Of a stretch of 64,000 nucleotides of DNA, positions 1 to 9,824 are shown piece by piece (the stretch's first letter is position 1; every line of letters begins with the position of its first letter). The translations under genes and the position numbers were made by a program. The notes under the pieces were generated by a model. It did not search any database and was not told where the DNA came from. It saw only the letters and a program-made list of their open reading frames with translations. The DNA is from Jaltomata sinuosa (lineage: Eukaryota; Streptophyta; Magnoliopsida; Solanales; Solanaceae): the NCBI GenBank assembly GCA_003996215.1, contig QJPP01001408.1, positions 1 through 64,000 on the forward strand, read 5' to 3'.

Positions 1-357
1 AAATTGATCTTGCAAGAAAATCAATTTTGTCATCAATAGGATCAACTAGTGTTGACACTTATGCTAATCAATGACATTATAACTTAATTAAAGACTAAGT
101 GTCAACACAATGTGGACATAAATTGATCTTGCAAGAAAATCAATTTTGTCATCAATAGGATCAACTAGTGTTGACACTTATGCTAATCAACGACATTATA
201 ACTAAATTAAAGACTAAGTGTCAACACTAGGTGGACATAAATTGATCTTGCAAGAAAATTAATTTTGTCATCAATAGGATCAACTAGTGTTTACACTTAT
301 GCTAAACAAATACATTATCACACTAATAATTAAATAAACTAAATTAAAGACTAAGTT
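1..357. repeat. 119-bp tandem repeat, three copies
   Basis: Copies begin at 1, 120 and 239 with the same start (aaattgatcttgcaag), giving an exact 119-bp period. Copies 1 and 2 are nearly identical; copy 3 diverges after about 70 bases. The array may extend left of the window. No open frame or transposon end is visible in it. By position it lies in the interior of CACTA-1, probably in an intron or spacer. Confidence 0.9.
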
Positions 358-720
358 TCCTATTCCAATTCATTACAAGTCACTATCTCACAATTTGAAC
401 TCACTATACTTCACTATTTTAAGTAACTTGTTCATAATTCTAAGTCATTATACTTCACTATTCTAAGTCACTAGTTCACATTTTCAATTCACTACTTCAC
501 TATTCAAATTCACTAGTTCACATCCACCATATAAGACAAACTAATTAACAATAATAAACCCTAATTAAATGATAAATCCTAATTTAGTAACTAAAATTAA
601 CAATGACATGCCCTAGTTAAATGATAAATCCTAATTTAGTAACTAAAATTAACAATGATAAACCCTAATTTAATAACTATAATTAATTAACAAGAAAATT
701 AAAATTACTTGCCTTGATGG
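358..720. repeat. AT-rich spacer with short imperfect repeats and a 52-bp tandem repeat
   Basis: From about 380 to 530 there are many loosely spaced copies of ttcactatt and cactagttcac. From 559 a 52-bp unit (starting ccctaattaaatgata) recurs at 611 and, partly, at 663. No coding potential is visible. On the minus strand this stretch follows a possible donor site (CAAGGCAAGT, just below 720), so it could be the first intron of a CACTA-1 transcript. Confidence 0.7.
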
Positions 721-1115
721 ACCCCCACCGGAGCAGCAACAGCGACGGCGACAGGCGGCAGTTGCAGCGACAGGCGACAACAACCTTCAGCAGCAGCAGC
801 GGCAGCAACCTTCAGCAGCAACAGCGGTAGCAACCTTCAGCAGCAGCAACGGCAGCAACCTTCAGCAGCAGCAGCGGCAGCAACCTTTAGCAGCAGCAGT
901 GACAGCAACCTTCAGCAGCAGCGGCAGCGGCACCAATCTGCAGCAGCAGCGGCAGCGGCACCAATCTGCAGCAGCAGCGGCAGCGGTGGAAGGCGGAGGA
1001 GGGGGGGACGCTGAAGTGAAGGTTTTCGGAGGGAGGGGGCGCCGGAGGGAGGGGGCGCTGTGGTCGATCGGGGAGAGAGAGAGAGTGTGTGAGTGTGAGT
1101 GTTAGGGTGTTAGGG
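705..1115 (-). other. Putative transcribed leader (first exon) of CACTA-1
   Basis: Read on the minus strand, the CACTA-type subterminal motifs (1245-1150) are followed by a CT-rich tract (ctctctctctct near 1075-1088), then GC-rich sequence down to about 720, then an abrupt switch to AT-rich sequence beside a possible splice donor. This order (subterminal repeats, pyrimidine-rich leader, GC-rich exon, AT-rich intron) is what the 5' end of a CACTA transcript would look like. No convincing ATG frame is seen on this strand, so it is probably non-coding leader. Inference from position and composition only. Confidence 0.35.
721..1000. repeat. GC-rich CAG-like minisatellite (25-bp and 28-bp units)
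   Basis: The unit starting caaccttcag recurs at 781, 806, 831, 856, 881 and 906, a strict 25-bp period. It is followed by 28-bp units carrying caccaatctg at 931 and 959. Because 25 and 28 are not multiples of three, the CAG-rich look is not a polyglutamine or polyalanine coding tract. Composition contrasts sharply with the AT-rich flanks. Confidence 0.85.
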
Positions 1116-1149
1116 TTTTTAAGTAATAAAATAAAGTAAAAAAAATAAT

Positions 1150-1245
1150 TAAAAAAATCGACCAATTGAGGTCGGTTTTACTAAAAAATAAATTTTTAAT
1201 AAAGTATTTTTTGATAAAACTGACCACTTGAGGTCGGTTTTTTTT
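1150..1245 (-). repeat. CACTA-1 subterminal motifs, inner pair
   Basis: Two copies of the gaggtcggtttt motif sit at about 1155-1175 and 1215-1235, each in a near-palindrome (tcgaccaattgaggtcgg; ctgaccacttgaggtcgg). They match the family of motifs at 31225-32015 and tie the two ends of this 32-kb interval together. Confidence 0.7.
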
Positions 1246-1289
1246 TTAAAAAAAGTAATGAATAAAAATTATTTAATCATCAACATATT

Positions 1290-2159
1290 TCATAAACTCG
1301 GATACATTATTGATTCGTTACATTACTCAATGATTATGCTACTATACAATGTATTTCATACTACTTGAATGGATTATCAATCGATTAATTAATTAGCTTT
1401 TGAATACGTACTATATATGTACATCATGACTAGACGAGACATATATTTAAGACGACAGACCCGTAATATATAGGACTTGGTTAATTATATTACTCAACAA
1501 TCGTCATCGTATAGTACCTCATATGTACGTAATACAATGTATTCCACTAGCTACTTGGATGAATTGTCGATTAGTTAATTAGCTTTTGAATATGTACTAT
1601 ATATATAAACATACATCACTAAAGACGAGACATATATATTCAAGATGATGGACCATTTAATATACAGGACTTGATTAATTATATTACTCAACAATCGTAT
1701 ATTACCTCATATATGTACGTAATACAATGTATTCCATACTAGCTACTTGGATGGATTATCGATTGGTTAATTATCTTTTGAATACGTACTATATATATAC
1801 GTACAATATTGCCACAAAAAAACATATATTCAAGACAACAGATCATTACTATATATATAGGACTTGGTTATTTATATTACTCCACAATCGTATATTACCT
1901 CGTGTGTACGTAATACAATGGTATTCCACTGTTTGGATGGATTATCGATTAGTTAATTAGCTTTTGAATACGTACTATATATATACGTACATCACTAGAC
2001 GAGACATATATTCAAGACGACGGATCATTATAGTACATAGAATAACTTGGTTAATTATATTCAGTGATCGTATATTAACTCATATGTACGTAATATACAA
2101 CATATTCCATACTACTTGGATATGGATTATATATCGATTGGTTAATTAGCTTTTGAATA
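1290..2159. repeat. ~188-bp AT-rich tandem repeat array, left part
   Basis: The landmark agcttttgaata recurs at 1395, 1581, 1773 (one base changed), 1959 and 2148, spacings of 186, 192, 186 and 189 bp. Each unit also carries ctacttggatggattatcgatt, a cgtactatatatatac block and gacgagacatatattcaagacga. The array is cut at 2159 by gypsy A1 and resumes at 19137; removing A1 and one target copy puts the next landmark 186 bp further on. About six units are present in total. Short open frames inside it are chance products. Confidence 0.9.
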
Positions 2160-2885
2160 TGACACGACCCAATTTCTCGGTCATGATGGCACCTACAACC
2201 CCCAGTAGGTGAACCAATCCCCGTAGCCCAGAACAGTTAGTAATGGGCTACTATCTAATAAATAAGGGAACAACACGAAGTGAATAGATAAAAGGGACAT
2301 AAATATATACATATGCGGAAACTAAACCAAACCCCAAGACCTGGTATCGTGGTTTAGAGCCAAACTACATACATGGAGTGCAAATAATCCAAAACAATAT
2401 ATACAGATGTCTCTAAATGGTAATAGAGTACATGAAGTAAAAGATAAACTAAAGCTAAGCTCCGATCGCCAAGAGCTCACCCTCAGTCTGAAGTAGTCCC
2501 CAACAGATCTCCAAGCATGAATCACAGCGATCTAACGGCGATGGCCCACGCTAGGATCTGCACCCAAAGATGCAGGGGGGTAGGGTGAACACCAAATGCG
2601 AAGCATAAGGTACCCAGTAGGTATCATAGGCCGACTGGGCACATATAAGATAAAAGCGTAGTAACAGATACAATAGAAGCAAGTAGTCACAAAAATCAAT
2701 GAAAGGTACACATGAACTAGCCCAGAGGGAATAACAAAGAACCACATGTGAGGCTAGCAAGCATAAATATATACCCATACGGCACAGGTGAAAGTAAGAA
2801 ACAACGCACCTGGGGTCCTTGCAATAACAGTTATACATAATAACACGGTATACCAGTAACCCAGTGTAAGAAAGAAGAGAGAAGG

Positions 2886-2890
2886 AGTAA
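2886..2890. other. Target-site duplication AGTAA, left copy
   Basis: AGTAA at 2886-2890 immediately precedes TGATACT at 2891; the matching copy is at 8175-8179. The paralogous empty site is in the A1 5' LTR near 16600 (gagtaatgataggcatgc). Confidence 0.97.
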
Positions 2891-3511
2891 TGATACTAAG
2901 CATGGATAGCACTGGTTGATCAACGAGCAGAGAGATACACATACGATGTTCATAAAGCAAAAGGGAAGCTATGAAGTCCGCGGAGGTGATGTGGATGAAG
3001 AAAAAGAGGCCATTCGTGCAAGAACATTACTGTAAATTTCAAGAAAATCCATGAAAGAAGACAACCAACAGGCCCTTGCTTCATTAAGGCAAATATTGTA
3101 ACAAAAAGTCAATGTCTTCTATTCCTTAGTATAAGTACGTAAGCTTTTCTTTATTTTTGAAGGAGTTTTTTTAAATGAATATTGAATATTGAGCTTTGAA
3201 GCTGCTAGTTTCTAGGTATTTAGCTTGTAGTTTCTAGGTGAAGCCTAGCATTAGTTGGTAATTTTAGTAGTGTCGATCTTGGAATTGTTGGTGAACTTCT
3301 TGGTTTGGTTAATCGAAGGTTGCTCATTTGTGGTTTCTTGAGTTCCTTTGATTTGTCTCAAACTAGGGTTTGTGTTTGAATTATTGAATTTAATTGGGAG
3401 GTGAGGGTATCAAGTCCCTTGTTGCCCATAAATTCAAGAGTTTGAATATTAACTCACATATCCTTCTTTTGTTTTCTTTCCTTCTTGTTCTTCCCTCTTT
3501 GTCCGTTATCA
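2891..3511 (+). repeat. 5' LTR of the non-autonomous element
   Basis: 621 bp, TG...CA ends, starting at TGATACTAAGCATGG and ending CCGTTATCA just before the primer-binding site. It differs from the 3' LTR mainly by single-base indels in its first 250 bp, suggesting either age or sequencing noise in homopolymers. Confidence 0.95.
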
Positions 3512-3513
3512 TT

Positions 3514-3525
3514 TGGTATCAGAGC
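3514..3525 (+). promoter_or_regulatory. Primer-binding site, initiator tRNA-Met type
   Basis: TGGTATCAGAGC two bases after the 5' LTR is complementary to the 3' end of plant initiator tRNA-Met and is the usual minus-strand primer site of plant gypsy elements. Confidence 0.9.
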
Positions 3526-4675
3526 TTGGTTTAGATTTGTTCCCACAAATCTAACTCTTGGGAATTTGATATCTTCAAAAATCCAAAAAAAAAAAAAACG
3601 AAATTTTTCATTTTAATTTGTTGATTTTGACACTAGATCTTGATTCCCTAGTGTTTTTTGAGTCTAGATTTCAAATTTCATGCGATTTGGAGTTGTAGAA
3701 GTGAAGTTGCCATTAAAGGGTTTTGAGCTTTTGAAGCTTTACAAACTTTGAAAGTGGGTCTATTGATTGAGGAGGAATTGGAGCTTAAAAACCATTGGGG
3801 TTTGTTCCCTACGTTAAGGGAAAGCTAATCCTAAAATTTGAGCCAATTCCGAACTCATTTGAAGTTATTGGTGTTTAGTGTGTGTTCTTGGTGTTCTAGG
3901 TGTTTTTGATATTCATCAAGAACATCTTGAAGAAGAAGAAGCCAAAAGGTACATTTAATCCAACTTTTCCAAGTCAAAGTGGTCAAAGATGTTTGTTGGG
4001 TCCACAAGTGGAATTTAAAAAAAAAAAAAATAATCCACGTGGACTGCCACGTCAGCCGCCACGTCAGCACGTGACTACAGTTTCAGAGGGCTCATTTCTG
4101 CAGGTTTTTACACTTAGTTTTTTGAGGGGTCTCAAATTTTGGGACCCCAAAATTTTTCTAAGTGTTGGAACTTTTAAGACCCCAATTTTTTTCTAAGTGT
4201 TGGAACTTCAAACTTCTTCTTCTACACTCATTTTTCTTCTATTTCTCTACTAATTAACAACTAATTAACATATTTAATTACTTGTTAACTAGTTTTAATC
4301 ATCAAATCATCTCTTTGATTCTTCAAATTAAGCAACACAAGTAACTTTTCTACTTTTGTTACTTAGTTTTTTTTTAGTTCGTTTTCTTTCGTGCTTTTTT
4401 TTTTCTTCAACTTTTCTCATCTTAATTCGTTGATAAATTTCTTGATTCAAGTCCTTTTACCTTCAATCGAGTCGTCCCTCTTTCAAGAGTCACAAAAATC
4501 CACTCCACTACAAAGGATAGGTGATCTTGAATTGATCAAGCAAAGCTAGTTCACTACCAATTTTGAGACGACATTTTAGGAGGTGAGTTGAGAGTTTGCA
4601 TACGAGTGATGTGAGGCTTTTTCTACTAATATTATTTGTTGAGTTTTGTAGGTACAAAAGGAGATATAAGGTAGC
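3526..4675 (+). other. Long untranslated leader of the non-autonomous element
   Basis: About 1.15 kb separates the primer site from the ATG at 4676. It holds a poly-A run (4018-4030), four ACGT cores in 36 bp (4037-4072), and a direct repeat of tttttctaagtgttggaac near 4152 and 4186. A possible short intron runs from a good donor (GAGGTGAGT, GT at 4583) to an acceptor (TTTTGTAG, ending 4651), 25 bp before the ATG. Small frames here look like chance. Confidence 0.6.
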
Positions 4676-6493
4676 ATGTCATCCATAGCGTCGAATACTT
4701 GTGATGATGACATGGAAAGCTCTATTTGTAGTGATGGAGGCTATGATTCTAATGTTGAGGCCTATGAAGGCTATGATGGAGCCAATGAGGGATATGAAGG
4801 ATCATGTGTTCATGAACATTATGATGGAGAGAACTACTACTCCGGAGATGAATATGTGATGAATGGAGCTTATAGCTCTTGTGATGATGTTGAAGGGGTA
4901 GAGGAACCTTGTGGAGAATATTATAGTGGAGGAGAAGGTTATGAAAGTTCTCATTTTATACACCATGAGCATGAAGGTGATGTGCGGTACAATGCTTCCT
5001 TCCGTATCTCTTGTGAATCCTTTGAGGGAAATCTTGATGAAAATGGAAGTTGTGAGGTTGAATGTCCTTCCTCATCTTGTGCGACTTTCTATCCTAAAAG
5101 AGAAGGTATTGATGTATGGTTGGTACCAATTCGAAGATATCGTATGGGCTATAGAAGAGGTACATTTCCTACTTCTCGAAATATGATAATGTGCGATTCT
5201 TATCCTAATACCAATGTGTCTTGTACACGATATAGAAATGGTATTAGAGGAAGTAGAGACAAGTTGATGTTTCAAGATAGGCAAGACCCGGAGAGGCAAA
5301 GTCTTGAAACAAAAGTGAATGTTTATCATACTACGGGGTTTGATCTTGTCCTTGATGATCATAGTGTTTCTAACTTTATAACCCCTCAATTGGTTGAATT
5401 GTTTGGGATACCTTTTTGGCCGAAGCGAGACTCCTTTGTTACTCAAAAAGGGTATCATGTTAATAAAAGGGTGCAAGTTCCTATTTCACTTGGGAAATTT
5501 CAAGAGGAGGGTTGGTGTGATATAGCTCCCATGGATACTTGTCACATATGTTTGGGAAATCCTTGGTTCCAAAATCATAGGATTCCACATGCACAAGATT
5601 GGTACAAGTATATCATGGATCGCAAAGGGGAACTTCTCTTTCCACTAATATTTCCTAGAGAAGAAAACACATCAACTCCTTATGCACCAAAATGGAAGCT
5701 TGAAGTGAAGGGATCATCTAACCCTTCGCAAGGGATATTTGACACTTGTCCTAACTCCAATGAAATTGAGAGACAAAAGATTGAGAGGAGTAAGGGTGTG
5801 ATAAGTGACAACTCTAGAGTGAAAAAAGGAGAGGTTGTGTGGAGTGATGTGAGAGGGTTGTCACAACCTTATCTTAACTCATGTAACATTTCTTGTTTCT
5901 CTAGTTATCTTGATACTTGTGCAGGTATTCTTGAAAGCGAACCTATTGTGGAACCTCAAAATGTGGAGCATCATAAAGTGGTTGAAAGCTTCCAAAGAGA
6001 GCAATTGTACTCAAATATTGATAACCAAGGTGAAGGCAATTCTTCCTATGAGCTACAAGGTAACAAAGCTAACTCTTGCACTTTATTAAACTTGATGGAT
6101 CATTGTGTGGATTATAGCCAATTGAGTGTGAGTGATAGTTTATCTTTGTATGATTTTAATAAGCCTTTACCATGTGGTGAGCTTAATAGCTCTTTCTTGT
6201 GTGTTGCAAATTGTGGTGATCAACTTTCTTGTGATACTTGTCCATTAAATGAGGAATTTTGTGATGTGCTAAATGAACCTCAATTTAGTGATGATGTTGA
6301 TGTAGTTGATCATGTGAATAGTCATGTAGGTTCCTTGCTTCTAGATAATGATTCCTTGATTAGTGATTCCATTACTTGTGCCTCTCAAAGAACTCATGTG
6401 ATGGAATATGTTGTTAAGGATAATATCTTATTTGATGATGACATGACTATTAAAAGTGTGCATAGTGGTGCTCTTATAATGTTGAAAGTGTAG
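4676..6493 (+). CDS. 605-aa retroelement protein with degenerate retropepsin-like region
   Basis: Starts at a true ATG after the leader and is open for 605 codons. Residues 1-130 are acidic and rich in Tyr, Gly and Glu (GYDG/GYEG repeats). Residues 150-205 are Arg-rich (RRYRMGYRRG, RYRNGIRGSRD), plausibly nucleic-acid binding. Residues ~213-330 resemble the aspartic protease of plant Ty3/gypsy pol: FITPQLVELFGIP, PISLGKF, then CDIAPMDTCHICLGNPW and a tail ending PLIFPRE, the order seen in active family members. At the catalytic position, however, the protein reads LDDHSVSNF where D-[ST]-G is expected, so proteolysis is unlikely. Residues 330-605 are not recognised; they are rich in Cys, Ser and Asp. 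No RT or integrase follows. Likely a packaging or regulatory protein, or simply a decaying gag-protease remnant; function unknown. Confidence 0.75.
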   Translation: MSSIASNTCDDDMESSICSDGGYDSNVEAYEGYDGANEGYEGSCVHEHYDGENYYSGDEYVMNGAYSSCDDVEGVEEPCGEYYSGGEGYESSHFIHHEHEGDVRYNASFRISCESFEGNLDENGSCEVECPSSSCATFYPKREGIDVWLVPIRRYRMGYRRGTFPTSRNMIMCDSYPNTNVSCTRYRNGIRGSRDKLMFQDRQDPERQSLETKVNVYHTTGFDLVLDDHSVSNFITPQLVELFGIPFWPKRDSFVTQKGYHVNKRVQVPISLGKFQEEGWCDIAPMDTCHICLGNPWFQNHRIPHAQDWYKYIMDRKGELLFPLIFPREENTSTPYAPKWKLEVKGSSNPSQGIFDTCPNSNEIERQKIERSKGVISDNSRVKKGEVVWSDVRGLSQPYLNSCNISCFSSYLDTCAGILESEPIVEPQNVEHHKVVESFQREQLYSNIDNQGEGNSSYELQGNKANSCTLLNLMDHCVDYSQLSVSDSLSLYDFNKPLPCGELNSSFLCVANCGDQLSCDTCPLNEEFCDVLNEPQFSDDVDVVDHVNSHVGSLLLDNDSLISDSITCASQRTHVMEYVVKDNILFDDDMTIKSVHSGALIMLKV

Positions 6494-7564
6494 CTACTCT
6501 TGGAGGCTACAAGTTATTTGGTAATCCACTATGGGATGATGACACCTTTCCTGAGGAAGGAACTTCCTTCTTGAGGGACTGTGGACCTCTTACTTGTGAG
6601 GTGAAGCTTGGTCAAGATGACAAGCAAGATGTGGGTGAAGATTGTACTATCTACCCACTTGAAGACATCGGCCTATCACTTTTCAAAAGGGATGATCCTT
6701 GGGATAAAGCTAACATTGATTTGTTTGATGGTTTGAAAAACCCAACTAGTGATTATCCTTATGAAATTGATGATAATTGTGATCCTTTGTATGACACCCC
6801 ACCTTTGTTTGTTAAATATGAAGATGAGTTAGTTAATTCATGCGATGGCTCGAATTCTAATCTCTTTGGTCTTAATGGTGGTGTGGGTCAAATTGGGGAT
6901 AGCAACTTGAGGAAGGAAGGTGACTTTTTCCTACAAAGTATCTTGTCTTCTTCATGTGTCCCAACATGTGTTGATGTGCTTGATAAGATTCATGAACCAA
7001 ATTGTGATCTTGCATGTGAGGGCACCTTGAGGAGGATTGACAATCTTGACACCTTTCTTTACTACCTCTTTGCATATGATGATGTCTATGTTTGTATTAA
7101 ATTTGTTTTCTATAGAGGTAGGGGTTCCTATAATTTGTCCAATTATCTTTATGACCACGATATGTGGGTCTTTTACTTCTTTCACCCCAATGAACCCTTA
7201 TGGGTGATTGCACCACTTTTGGTGTGGCCTTCTTGCGAGACAATGAAACAATTGTGTCTTATGGCTCCAAAGTTAAATATGATACCATCTTTTGGAATTC
7301 TTGATGCCACGAAGACCTTTGTAATTTGTCTTGTCTCTTGATGTTTATCATAATCAAAACCTTTGCACCTTGTATGATGAGTTGCTTTTATTGGAAGCAA
7401 AGGATATTTGGTTGTACCTCAAATTTGTGCCTCCTTGGCATGATGATATTATTGCTAACCCTTGTACTAACCCTCATGCTTTGAGGATGTTTTGGTTGTT
7501 ATCCTTCTCATATGTTTTAAGGTTTGGATTCGAGGACGAATCATTTTCAAGAAGGAGAGGATGA
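6466..7564 (+). pseudogene. Frameshifted continuation of the non-autonomous element's ORF
   Basis: Immediately after the stop at 6491-6493 a second frame is open from about 6466 to 7341, and a third from about 7322 to 7564. Neither begins with a suitable ATG (the first candidate codons are TTG), and the open stretches abut or overlap, so they look like one ancestral reading frame broken by indels near 6466-6491 and near 7320-7341. Composition matches the upstream ORF (many Asp, Cys, Asn; no known domain). The last codons give GFEDESFSRRRG just before the purine tract, resembling the C-terminal tail of gypsy pol proteins. Confidence 0.6.
7549..7561 (+). promoter_or_regulatory. Polypurine tract of the non-autonomous element
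   Basis: AAGAAGGAGAGGA directly precedes the 3' LTR at 7562; this is the expected plus-strand primer for LTR element reverse transcription. Confidence 0.85.
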
Positions 7565-8174
7565 TACTAGCATGGATAGCATGGTTGACACGAGCATGGA
7601 TGGCATAGATAACACATACGATGTTCATGCAAAGGGAAGCTTATGAGTCCGCGGGAGTGATGTGGATGAAGAAAAGAGGCCATTTGTGCAAGTGGCTAGG
7701 CTTTAAATTCAAGAATCCATAAAGAAGACAACCAAACAAGGCCTTTGCTTCATTAAGGGCAATATTGTAAAAAGTCAATGTCTTCTTATTTCCTTAGTAT
7801 AAGTAGTAGCTTTTCTTTATTTTGAAGGAGTTTTTTGATGAATATTGAATATTGAGCTTTGAAGCTTGTAGTTTCTAGGTATTTAGCTTGTAGTTTCTAG
7901 GTGAAGCCTAGCATTAATTGGTAATTTTAGTAGTGTCGATCTTGGAATTGTTGGTGAACTTCTTGGTTTGGTTAATCGAAGGTTGCTCATTTGTGGTTTC
8001 TTGAGTTCCTTTGATTTGTCTCAAACTAGGGTTTGTGTTTGAATTATTGAATTCAATTGGGAGGTGAGGGTATCAAGTCCCTTGTTGCCCATAAATTCAA
8101 GAGTTTGAATATTAACTCACATATCCTTCTTTTGTTTTCTTTCCTTCTTGTTCTTCCCTCTTTGTCCGTTATCA
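7562..8174 (+). repeat. 3' LTR of the non-autonomous element
   Basis: 613 bp, from TGATACTAGCATGG to CCGTTATCA, followed by the target copy AGTAA (8175-8179) and then LTR sequence of A1 (tgataggcatgctcag). Confidence 0.95.
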
Positions 8175-9801
8175 AGTAATGATAGGCATGCTCAGAGACA
8201 GGAATCAAATTCAACTAATCATATCAATCTTAAATCCAGAAACTAACAGTCTAGCAGTAACAAATTTCATACTTAACCGTAACAGGAAACAATTCTACAA
8301 GTAAATAGAAAGAGTCTACCTACAATCCCCCGGCCGCCCATACAACCGAGGAACACAAACAAGTGAAAACAAACCCTCCGGCATCCTATACTACCGGAGC
8401 GTACAATCAACAAACAATAAACAAGGGTGGAGCCTCAGACAATGAATGATATGATGCATGAAGATCTCAAGTGAAATGGTATCTCTGTATGTACCTCCTC
8501 CGGTGCCGATCCGGCCCAGCAGGTAGGTTCCATGGAAGGACACTGCCCGTATACCTCTACTCCACCGTATACCCTTCCTCCGGCACACGCAGCCCGAATC
8601 CCCAGGCTCGGATGGCAAGGTCCATGGAGGTCCCTGACTCCATACTAAAACTCAGTATCAAAACAAGTCATCCGGAAGCAAGTCCGGTATCAAGATAGAG
8701 ACCTAGTCTCGAATATGCATGCCCAGACCCTGTCCAGGACTAAAGTAGTAGGAAAATATCTCAAAAACCCCTCCAAGGGTGCCCGGGCATAACCGGGTCT
8801 AAACAGTAGAAAGTCATCTCAGGTGCTCGGTCCGACCGAGGCTAAAAATTATCTCAAGTAGCAAGAAAACTCAACTAGCACCCCGGCCTTGCCGAGTCTA
8901 GTCTTAATCTGGTGCTTTAAATCATAATTTTACTTTATTTTACTCAAGAATATTCACAAGTTACATCAAACCATTTCCAAATTATTTCCATCAAAAAGGG
9001 GCCCCCGGGGCCATGCAAGTTTTAGAAAATAGTGTCAGTAGGCCCGAAGCTCAAACGTAGTAAAACATGGATAAAACCTCTTTATATGCATGGAAATGGT
9101 ATGATCAAACACAATAGCTGCCTAGCAGCTCACAATCAACCTATCGACCCTGCACAGGCCCAAAGCTACTCAGCAAGCATAACAAGCCTAGAAGGATAAT
9201 TTTATGCGTGAGACTCGCGGACATTCCAAAAATCCCACCTTCTATGTTCCAGAGTCAACAAGGCCTCACAGGATCACAAGGGTAAATAAAATATATCGGC
9301 AAGTACTACAAGCAACGGAGGAACAAAAGTAGGCGGACATGAATAAAGTGGTCGAGGTCTGTGGTACCAACCTAATAAACCAACCCAAGGATGCCCATTA
9401 ATACAATTTTATCCTATATATGCGGAGTCTAGGGAAAATAAACCGTAACCTACCTGTCGTCCGATGACAAGCTTCTAGAACGATGATGTCCACACACGAG
9501 CCGCTCCGAGAAACTCCGAAATGAAATCAAACTCGAAATTAGGCTTGAATAACTTGACGTAGACAATTGATTTTCTTTCGATAACCGAATAAATTGTCAA
9601 AATGATTTTTCTCCTAAACTTCTCCACTCATACGCATATGAATATGCAACAAGTCATATTTGGACCCTCCACTTATGTTTAATGGAAGAAACATATATAT
9701 TAGCCTACCTTTAGCATTAAATGCTAGACTAGCTTAATAAAATATTATCATAAGCCATGTATTAAACACCTAGCAGCTACAATATGTTGGCTGCTTTGCC
9801 T

Positions 9802-9824
9802 CACCTCCACGTGTTGTGGAGGTG
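9802..9824. other. Hairpin with ACGTG loop in gypsy A1 3' LTR
   Basis: CACCTCCAC and GTGGAGGTG form a perfect 9-bp stem around a GTGTT loop, and the stem/loop border creates CCACGTG. The same place in the A1 5' LTR (18224-18246) is identical, and related inverted sequences occur in A2 (20192-20227, 28591-28626) and A3 (49581-49617). Confidence 0.7.

Larger units (their letters stand above)
2891..8174 (+). mobile_element. Complete non-autonomous LTR retrotransposon carrying a retropepsin-like ORF
   Basis: LTRs at 2891-3511 (621 bp) and 7562-8174 (613 bp) both run TGATACTA to GTTATCA and are nearly identical apart from small indels. AGTAA target duplications flank the element exactly. A primer-binding site (TGGTATCAGAGC, 3514-3525) follows the 5' LTR and a purine tract (7549-7561) precedes the 3' LTR. 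The 4.05-kb interior has one long ORF with a retropepsin-like region but no RT, RNase H, integrase or CCHC knuckle, so it must be moved by another element. It is the youngest insertion visible here: it sits inside the LTR of A1. Confidence 0.95.

Noticed and set aside
1..357. Three regular repeats considered as a CRISPR array
   Set aside because: Period 119 with no spacer/repeat alternation; plant nuclear sequence; simple tandem duplication.
887..1165. Ala/Cys/Gln-rich frames on both strands in the CAG-like region
   Set aside because: The repeat period is 25 and 28 bp, so frames rotate between units; no constraint on any frame.
1727..2149. Tyr/Ile-rich frames in the tandem repeat
   Set aside because: AT-rich repeat units; frames differ from unit to unit.
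3900..4196. 98-residue frame in the leader of the small element
   Set aside because: Driven by a poly-A run and low-complexity sequence; no similarity recognised and upstream of the real ORF.
4505..4516. ccactacaaagg as a possible CACTAC transposon end
   Set aside because: Lies in the leader of a complete LTR element with no subterminal repeats or partner.
6571..7341. Second independent gene in the small LTR element
   Set aside because: First codon is TTG and the frame extends upstream without an ATG to the region of the preceding stop; better explained as the same ORF after an indel. A transmembrane or env-like protein was considered but no clear membrane segment is present.
8391..8618. 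A 75-codon frame that recurs in nearly every A-family LTR (also at 16813-17040, 21470-21697, 29835-30062, 50927-51154, 62172-62399), open on both strands
   Set aside because: The sense-strand copy checked (50927) starts at TTG, not ATG; the frame is open on both strands because of GC content; copies are shortened in places. It follows from the LTRs being paralogous, not from coding constraint.
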